Made by a program: the position numbers and the translations under genes. From assembly GCA_964569055.1 (NCBI GenBank), contig CAZMSZ010000133.1:1-18092 (forward strand): 18,092 bases of DNA, in the 5' to 3' direction. The DNA is from JAWLGW01 sp964569055 (GTDB lineage: Bacteria; Planctomycetota; J058). Below are positions 13,504 to 18,092 of this stretch, piece by piece; the stretch's first letter is position 1; each line of letters opens with the position of its first letter. Under the pieces are notes generated by a model, which did no database searches, was not told the DNA's origin, and saw nothing but the letters and a program-made list of their open reading frames with translations.

Positions 13504-14211
13504 ATGCGCTCACTCGCCGCGGTGGGGGTCCTGCTGGCGCTCGCGTCCGGCTGCGCCTCGCCGATCACGTTCTCGCCCGAGGGTTCGAGCCCGGCGGTGG
13601 TCCGGCCGGCCCTCCCGGTGCCGGTGCGGCTGGGGGTGGTGAGCGACTCGTTCAGCGACGCCGACCGCTACGCGTCGCTGCACCGCATGGTCATGACCGC
13701 GCTCGGCCACGACCTCAACTTCGCGGAGGTGCGCGAGGTCGAGCCGGGCGCGCGCCCCCACGACCTCGACTACGTCGTGGAGCTCGCCTACGAGGTGGAG
13801 ACCGACGCCCGCTGGTACAACGCGCTGATCGCGTTCCCGGGCTTCTTGGCGTTCGCGCCCCACTGGGCGGGGCTGCAGTGGGACTTCGACGTGACGACCA
13901 CCGGCCACCTGCGCCGGGTGCGCACCGGCCTCGAGGCGGCGCCGTTCGTGCGGCGCGACGAGCACCTCCTGCGCTACACCTCGGCCGGCTACGGGGTGGC
14001 GATCGGCATGGGCTGGGCGGGGCTGATCTTCCCGCCCGCGCTGGCCTCACCGATCGCGACCGGGATCGTGGCCGCCTGCTCGGACCAGCAGGGCTACCGC
14101 TACCGAGCGCTGTTCGAGCGCTCGCAGGCGGGCTGGGCCTGGGCGCAGCGCGTCGGGCACCTGATCGCCGAGCAGATCGAGCGCGACCTCGGCCCCACGG
14201 GCCCGCAGTAG
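13504..14211 (+). CDS. Putative lipoprotein of unknown function
   Basis: A 235-aa protein starting MRSLAAVGVLLALASGC, a lipoprotein signal with C17 as the probable modified cysteine. ATG 13504 has a strong AGGGAGGGG at 13492-13500, so longer upstream starts were rejected. After the signal the chain shows beta-rich segments (VPVRLGVVSDSFSD, LDYVVELAYEVETDARWYN), a hydrophobic stretch around WYNALIAFPGFLAFAPHWAG and a second one around GVAIGMGWAGLIFPPALASPIATGIVAAC. It ends in a helix (WAWAQRVGHLIAEQIERDLG). The overall form recalls cell-envelope lipoproteins that compute a parameter string from a gene-family fold, but I recognise no family. It lies 4 bases before pdxA and is divergent from the CPBP gene. 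Confidence 0.78.
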   Translation: MRSLAAVGVLLALASGCASPITFSPEGSSPAVVRPALPVPVRLGVVSDSFSDADRYASLHRMVMTALGHDLNFAEVREVEPGARPHDLDYVVELAYEVETDARWYNALIAFPGFLAFAPHWAGLQWDFDVTTTGHLRRVRTGLEAAPFVRRDEHLLRYTSAGYGVAIGMGWAGLIFPPALASPIATGIVAACSDQQGYRYRALFERSQAGWAWAQRVGHLIAEQIERDLGPTGPQ

Positions 14212-14215
14212 CGTC

Positions 14216-15207
14216 ATGGCCAAGAAGAGCTCGTCCGGCGCGCGCCCCGCGGCGCGCCCGCGCCTCGCGATCTCGCTCGGGGACCCCGCGGGGATCGGCC
14301 CCGAGGTGGTGCTCAAGGCGCTCGCCCGCCCCGAGGTGGCGGCGCAGTACGAGACGATCGTGGTGGGCGACCAGGCCCTGATCGAGGAGGCGGCCGAGCG
14401 GCTCGCGCTCCCCGAGCCCAAGCGGATCCACGCCCCGCCCGAGGTGGCCTGCCCGGTGGACCAACTGTTCGCCGGCCGCCCGAGCGCCGAGGCCGGCAAG
14501 GCCGCGGTGGAGGCGGTGCGCGTCGCGGCGCGCCTGGTGGAGGCGGGCGAGGCCGAGGCGCTGGTGACCGCGCCCCTCAACAAGGAGGCGATCGGCCTGG
14601 CAGGCGAGCCCTGGCCCGGCCACACCGAGCTCCTCGGCGCGCTGTTTGGCGCCGAGGTCCGCATGATGCTCCAGGGCGGCCCCCTACGGGTGGTGCTCTG
14701 CACGACCCACGTCCCCCTGCGCGAGGTGCCCGGCCGCCTCAGCGCCGAGGCGATCGCCGAGACCTGCCGGATCGCCCACGAGGGCCTGCTGTGGTTGGGC
14801 GTGGCCAAGCCCCGCCTGGCCCTGGCCGCGCTCAACCCCCACGCCAGCGACGGCGGCCGGTTCGGCGACGAGGAGGCCACGATCCTCACCCCGGCCGTGA
14901 CGCGAGCCCGCGCCCAGGGCCTCGAGGTCACCGGCCCGCACCCGGCCGACACCCTGTTCGCGTGGGCCGCCCGCCCCGGCTCGGGGATCGACGCGGTGGT
15001 CGCGATCTACCACGACCAGGGCCTGATCCCGGTCAAGCTGGCCGCCTTCGGCAGCGCGACCAACGTCACGCTCGGCCTCCCGATCGTGCGCACCTCCCCC
15101 GACCACGGCACGGCCTTCGACATTGCCGGCCAAGGCCGCGCCGACCCGGCCGCCTTCGTGGAGGCCCTCAAGGTCGGCGCCGAGCTCGCCGCCCGCCGCG
15201 CGCCGGG
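14216..15207 (+). CDS. pdxA: 4-hydroxythreonine-4-phosphate dehydrogenase PdxA, 3' end in a gap
   Basis: An NAD-dependent enzyme of pyridoxal-5'-phosphate biosynthesis (DXP-dependent route), oxidising 4-phosphohydroxy-L-threonine. The N-terminus LAISLGDPAGIGPEVVLKAL is typical after a 15-residue basic extension. Substrate and metal motifs follow: TAPLNKEAIGLAG, PGHTELLG (H136), NPHASDGGRFG (H209), YHDQGLIPVK (H266) and RTSPDHGTAFDIAG. The three histidines match the divalent-metal ligands of E. coli PdxA (H166, H211, H266). About 330 residues precede the N gap, close to full family length, so little is missing; the true stop lies in or just after the gap. NPHASDGGRFG differs from the common NPHAGEGG form. 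ATG 14216 has no clear Shine-Dalgarno and starts 4 bases after the lipoprotein stop, consistent with coupling. Confidence 0.92.
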
Positions 15208-15307
15208 NNNNNNNNNNNNNNNNNNNNNNNNNNNNNNNNNNNNNNNNNNNNNNNNNNNNNNNNNNNNNNNNNNNNNNNNNNNNNNNNNNNNNNNNNNNNN
15301 NNNNNNN
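15208..15307. other. Assembly gap of 100 N at the 3' end of pdxA
   Basis: A second run of exactly 100 N. The bases after it (15308-15372) hold no gene start other than the next ATG. The frame continuing to a TAG at 15335-15337 exists only if the gap truly has a length compatible with 100, so it is not reliable. Confidence 0.97.
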
Positions 15308-15372
15308 CTGAAGCCAGCCCCCCCTGCGCGCCGATAGAGCAAACGGCGAGCACCACGCTCGGGGAGGGCGCC

Positions 15373-16341
15373 ATGGGGATCTTCCGCAAGAACGACGAGC
15401 TGTTCGAGATCATGTCGCGCCACACGCGCCCGGCGCGCTACGGCGGAGGGGCCGCGGGCGGGACCCCCAGCGGGGCGGCGACCCGCACCCCGCCCCCGAG
15501 CACGCGCCCGAGCGCGAGCGCGAGCTCCTCGGCCGCCTCGACCTGGCGCCAGCCGCGCCTGAACCCGCTCGCGCCGGCCAGCTCCTCGAGCAGCAAGCCC
15601 GGCGAGGAGGAGCTGTTCGAGCTCGACGGCGAGGCGCTGGTCCTGGTCGACGATGGGTTCGTGGAGGGGCTGGGCGACGAGCCGCCCGAGCCCGAGGTCA
15701 AGACGCTGGTCGTGCGCCAGGACACGGTGGTCGTGGGGGCGATCCTGACGACGGCGCTCCTGGTGGCGGCGTTCCTGTTTGGCCGCACCTCGGCCGAGCC
15801 GGCGGGCGCGGACCCGCAGGGTCCCGGTGAGGTGGCGGTGGTGATCCGCGAGCAGGCGCCCGCCCAGGCGGCGGCGGTCCAGCCCGAGGGCCAGCCCCAG
15901 ACCCCGCTCGCGCCCCAGGCCCAGCAGCCCCACCCCCAGACCGCCGCCGCCCCGCAGGGCCAGGGCGGCCCGATCGTCCCCCAGACCGTGCCCGGCGGGT
16001 TCCGCCCCGAGGGCGGCGCGGCCACGAGCGCCGCGGCCAGCGCCCCGGGCCAGGCCGTGGCCCTCCCCGCCAGCGCGCCCCAGGTGGAGGAGAAGTACAT
16101 GCTGGTGGTGTGCACCACCAGCTCCTCCAACGCGGTGGAGCTGGCCCGCTGGCTGAACGAGCAGCCCCGCTCGCCGATCTTCGGGCGCGAGGGGGTCAAG
16201 GCGGAGGCCAAGGGGGGTGAGGTGCGGATCCGCGGCTTCGCCCAGCGCGACGACACGGTGCTCGACCTCGTCAAGCAGACCCCCGACCCGCTCGGCGGCG
16301 GGCGGCCCTTCGAGTCGGCCTACTTCCGCAACGTGCGCTGA
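15373..16341 (+). CDS. Bitopic membrane protein with Pro/Gln-rich linker and SPOR-like C-terminal domain
   Basis: A 322-aa protein of unrecognised exact family. A cytoplasmic N-terminal region (1-115) begins MGIFRKNDELFEIMSRHTRPAR and then becomes Ser/Thr/Pro-rich with an acidic patch. One membrane helix lies at about 117-137 (VVVGAILTTALLVAAFLFG). A low-complexity Pro/Gln/Ala linker (about 140-235) leads to a compact C-terminal domain (239-322). Its pattern of beta strand (KYMLVVCTT), helix (NAVELARWLNEQ), beta strand (GEVRIRGF) and a final FESAYFRNVR resembles SPOR-like peptidoglycan-binding domains and similar planctomycete envelope proteins. A role in the cell envelope is an inference. 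ATG 15373 has a GGGGAGGG stretch about 4 bases upstream. It is the first gene after the gap. Confidence 0.72.
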   Translation: MGIFRKNDELFEIMSRHTRPARYGGGAAGGTPSGAATRTPPPSTRPSASASSSAASTWRQPRLNPLAPASSSSSKPGEEELFELDGEALVLVDDGFVEGLGDEPPEPEVKTLVVRQDTVVVGAILTTALLVAAFLFGRTSAEPAGADPQGPGEVAVVIREQAPAQAAAVQPEGQPQTPLAPQAQQPHPQTAAAPQGQGGPIVPQTVPGGFRPEGGAATSAAASAPGQAVALPASAPQVEEKYMLVVCTTSSSNAVELARWLNEQPRSPIFGREGVKAEAKGGEVRIRGFAQRDDTVLDLVKQTPDPLGGGRPFESAYFRNVR

Positions 16342-16366
16342 GCCCAAAGCCCAAGCGACCACCCGC

Positions 16367-16398
16367 CGGGGCGGCGAGCCACCAGGCCCGCCGCCCCG
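16367..16398 (+). terminator. GC-rich hairpin, possible terminator after the SPOR-like gene
   Basis: CGGGGCGGCG (16367-16376) and CGCCGCCCCG (16389-16398) are perfect inverted repeats around a 12-base loop, 25 bases after the upstream stop. There is no T-tract, so it could be a Rho-independent-like hairpin without U-run, an mRNA 3' stabiliser, or chance in GC-only sequence. Confidence 0.4.
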
Positions 16399-16457
16399 CG
16401 CGCTTCTGGAGCCCGCGAGCCTCGGGCGGCCCCTCCCGGCCCCCCGCGCTGCCCGCG

Positions 16458-17582
16458 GTGTTGAAGGGCCGCGCCTTATGGCGGATAGTCACGGATTCGG
16501 AGCGGACCCCCCCGGGCCAGCCTGGGGCCAAGGTCTCGCACCTCCGGAGCGAGGTCTCTCTGAAGCCCCGGCCCGACTGCATTCCCTGCGTGCTGCACCA
16601 GGCCCTCCAGGTGGCGCGCGCGGCCTCCGAGGACGAGTGGAGCCAGCGCAAGGTGCTGGCGAGCGTCCTGCAGGCCCTCCCCATGGCCGACTGGGACACC
16701 AGCCCAGCCGAGATCCTGGAGGACGCCTTCAAGGCGGCCCGCGACACCCTCAAGGTGGCGGATCCCTACTTCACCCTCCGCCAGCAGACCCACGAGCACT
16801 TCGCCGCCCTGGCCCGCGCCTTCCGCGACCGCCTGGCCGCGCTCGAGGACTCCGAGGAGCGCTTCGCCCTGGCCGTGACCGCCGCGACCGCCGCCAACCT
16901 GGTCGACGAGCAGATCTTCGCCCGCTTCTCCAAGAAGGACCCCGAGGAGGCGTTCGAACAGGCCCTCAAGAGCGGGTTCGCCCTGGGCGACCCGGCCCAG
17001 CTCCGCGAGGCCCTCGAGGGCGCCGAGTCGGTCCTGTATCTCCTGGACAATGCGGGGGAGGCCCACTTCGACCGCCTCCTGATCAAGCAGCTCGAGGCCC
17101 AAGGCAAGCGCGTCCGCGTCGGGGTCCGCGGCGGCGGCCTCCTCCACGACGCCACCCTCGAGGACGCCCTCACGGCCGGGCTAGGCCCCGAGGGCCCAGT
17201 CACGATCGAGGAGACGACGGAGGACGAGGAGCCCCAGCCCCCCTCCACCCAGGCCGAGCTCCCCGCCGACCGCCCCGAGCCGACCCCAGGCGCCGAGGGC
17301 CCCTCCGGCCAAGCCAGCGCCGAGGAGCCCCCCGACCTGTTCGAGCTCAAGCCCGGCCGCCTGGCCGCCACCCGAGGCAAGGAGCTGACCGCGGCCCTGG
17401 AAGCCTCCGACGTGGTGATCGCCAAGGGCTCGGCCTACTACGAGACGTTCACCGCCTCGAGCAAGGAGGTGTTCTTCCTCCTGCGCGTGAAGTGCAACCC
17501 CGTCGCGGCCTCCCTGGGCGTCCACCCCGGCGCCCTGGTGATCCACCGCGTCCCCCCCCGAGCCCCAGCCGGCGAGGCGTAG
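16458..17582 (+). CDS. DUF89/ARMT1-like metal-dependent protein with acidic insert
   Basis: Member of the DUF89/ARMT1-like family of metal-dependent phosphatases; the substrate is unknown here, with damaged metabolites or phosphorylated sugars known for relatives. Numbering follows the GTG start at 16458 (374 aa). Motifs: LKPRPDCIPCVLHQAL (C41-x2-C44), LLDNAGE (D197, N198) and VRGGGLLHDATLEDA (D231), which hold the likely metal ligands, then DVVIAKGSAYYETF and VKCNPVAASLGV. Between D231 and DVVIAKG lies an acidic Pro/Glu-rich insert (about 251-292) where relatives have a short loop. The first 34 residues are unlike the family and have no ribosome site. CTG 16560 (MKPRPDCIPC) follows GGAGCGAGG by 5 bases and a promoter lies at 16461-16489, so the real start may be CTG 16560. 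The longest canonical start is listed. Confidence 0.85.
   Translation: MLKGRALWRIVTDSERTPPGQPGAKVSHLRSEVSLKPRPDCIPCVLHQALQVARAASEDEWSQRKVLASVLQALPMADWDTSPAEILEDAFKAARDTLKVADPYFTLRQQTHEHFAALARAFRDRLAALEDSEERFALAVTAATAANLVDEQIFARFSKKDPEEAFEQALKSGFALGDPAQLREALEGAESVLYLLDNAGEAHFDRLLIKQLEAQGKRVRVGVRGGGLLHDATLEDALTAGLGPEGPVTIEETTEDEEPQPPSTQAELPADRPEPTPGAEGPSGQASAEEPPDLFELKPGRLAATRGKELTAALEASDVVIAKGSAYYETFTASSKEVFFLLRVKCNPVAASLGVHPGALVIHRVPPRAPAGEA
16461..16489 (+). promoter_or_regulatory. Candidate sigma-70 promoter for the DUF89-like gene
   Basis: TTGAAG (16461-16466), a 17-base spacer and GATAGT (16484-16489) form a plausible promoter. Transcription would start near 16496, inside the nominal coding frame from GTG 16458. 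This supports a downstream start at 16560. Confidence 0.45.
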
Positions 17583-17664
17583 CCCGCCCAGCCCAGCCCA
17601 GCCAACCCACCGGGCCAGCCAGCCCACCCCCATCGGCCCATCGCGTCCCCGTCCCGCTTGACGG

Positions 17665-17692
17665 TTGACCCGGGCCCGAACGCGAGTAAACT
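17665..17692 (+). promoter_or_regulatory. Promoter of the small basic protein gene
   Basis: TTGACC (17665-17670), a 16-base spacer and TAAACT (17687-17692) precede GTG 17722. A second TTGACG at 17658 overlaps the region. The predicted start near 17699 leaves a short leader of about 23 bases that still contains the GGAGG at 17709-17713. CGAG-TAAA-CTCG around the -10 is also a small palindrome. Confidence 0.55.
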
Positions 17693-17721
17693 CGTCCGCC
17701 TGACCGCCGGAGGATCGCCCC

Positions 17722-17946
17722 GTGTCCGTTCACAAGAGCCTGAAGCTCTCCAAGGGTATGGCGCGCACGCGCAACGTCTACACCCGTTGGGAGCGCCTGC
17801 TGAAGCTGAAGGAAGACGGCCGCTGGACGGACGAGAGCCAGATCTTCGGCCTCCCCAAGGTCCGCGTCACCGTCGTCAAGCTCGGCAAGAAGAAGAAGAA
17901 GAAGGGTCCCGAGGAGGAGGAGGACAAGAAGGGCAAGAAGAAGTAA
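17722..17946 (+). CDS. PVC-type small basic protein
   Basis: A 74-aa highly basic protein beginning MSVHKSLKLSKGMARTRNVY, with the segments TRWERLLKLKEDGRW and FGLPKVRVTVVKLG. This pattern (MS-x-H/D-x-SL, RNV, ER, GRW, GLPKV) fits the short basic protein family I know from Planctomycetota, Verrucomicrobiota and Chlamydiota; its function is not established and a ribosome- or RNA-related role is only suspected. The conserved part ends near residue 54. A low-complexity tail follows, with a run of six Lys, then GPEEEED and KKGKKK, longer than usual. GTG 17722 has GGAGG (17709-17713) at an 8-base spacing. It stands alone between a promoter and a hairpin, upstream of tRNA-Asn. Confidence 0.82.
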   Translation: MSVHKSLKLSKGMARTRNVYTRWERLLKLKEDGRWTDESQIFGLPKVRVTVVKLGKKKKKKGPEEEEDKKGKKK

Positions 17947-17995
17947 CCACTTCTTCGCCTATCCTCCGCCTCGCAGCCTGACCAGACGAAACACC

Positions 17996-18011
17996 GAGCC
18001 CGCAAGGGCTC
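17996..18011 (+). terminator. GCAA-tetraloop hairpin between small basic protein and tRNA-Asn
   Basis: GAGCCC (17996-18001), a GCAA tetraloop and GGGCTC (18006-18011) form a perfect, stable 6-bp stem, followed by AACTTT. The T-run is short, so termination may be partial. It lies 5 bases before the tRNA and could instead be a processing element if the tRNA is co-transcribed with the upstream gene. Confidence 0.5.
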
Positions 18012-18016
18012 AACTT

Positions 18017-18088
18017 TCCTCGGTAGCTCAATGGTAGAGTAGGTGGCTGTTAACCACTTGGTTGTAGGTTCGAATCCTACCCGAGGAG
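18017..18088 (+). tRNA. tRNA-Asn (anticodon GTT)
   Basis: A full cloverleaf folds by eye. The acceptor stem pairs TCCTCGG (18017-18023) with CCGAGGA (18081-18087), with discriminator G at 18088. The D arm is GCTC...GAGT. The anticodon stem GGTGG/CCACT encloses loop CTGTTAA, with anticodon GTT at 18049-18051. The T arm GTAGG-TTCGAAT-CCTAC is perfect. The 3' CCA is not encoded (CTCT follows), so CCA is added enzymatically. No separate promoter is evident in the 70 bases after the small basic protein gene. Confidence 0.96.
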
Positions 18089-18092
18089 CTCT

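Noticed and set aside
15308..15337. Ten-codon pdxA end after the gap (stop at 15335-15337)
   Set aside because: It is in frame only if the gap is truly 100 bases or differs from it by a multiple of 3; about 330 residues before the gap already match the full enzyme length.

Overview
The window is very GC-rich (well above 70% by eye), uses many GTG starts and is densely packed with genes. Two runs of exactly 100 N (10411-10510 and 15208-15307) mark scaffold gaps, so this is a draft or metagenomic assembly. The best clue to the host is the 74-residue lysine-rich protein at 17722-17946, which looks like the 'small basic protein' family of the Planctomycetota/Verrucomicrobiota/Chlamydiota (PVC) group. 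A prokaryotic RING-type zinc finger, a beta-helix lipoprotein and a SPOR-like bitopic protein fit Planctomycetota too. The phylum is an inference.

Layout. (1) 3-2341, minus strand: a LolD/MacB-type ABC ATPase with a C-terminal RING-like zinc-binding tail, followed by its FtsX/MacB-type permease with a 4-base stop/start overlap. (2) 2555-4113, plus: a VOC/glyoxalase-fold protein overlapping a beta-helix lipoprotein gene. (3) 4190-9780, plus: a complete ISC iron-sulfur assembly operon, iscR-iscS-iscU-iscA-hscB-hscA-fdx, behind a near-consensus promoter (TTGATA-N17-TATATT) and a dyad that may be an operator. (4) 9854-11282, minus: an Rpn/PD-(D/E)XK nuclease-like gene, broken by a gap, plus a diverged 331-bp tandem copy of its 3' end that could encode a free C-terminal domain. 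(5) 11394-13375, minus: a CPBP protease-like membrane protein and a polytopic membrane protein with a pseudopilin-like (GspG C-terminal) segment. (6) 13504-17582, plus: a small lipoprotein, pdxA (3' end lost in a gap), a SPOR-like membrane protein, and a DUF89/ARMT1-like protein. (7) 17665-18088, plus: the small basic protein with its own promoter and hairpin, then tRNA-Asn(GTT).

How the genes work together. IscS supplies sulfur and IscU is the scaffold. HscA/HscB release the cluster by recognising the LPPVK motif on IscU, IscA is an A-type carrier, Fdx supplies electrons and IscR probably senses cluster status. The ABC pair probably forms one MacB/LolCDE-like inner-membrane machine. The remaining genes look like ordinary chromosomal neighbours rather than one pathway. 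The two spots most worth following up are the Rpn locus, where a tandem duplication isolates a C-terminal domain behind a conserved internal Shine-Dalgarno/GTG start, and the RING-tailed ABC ATPase.
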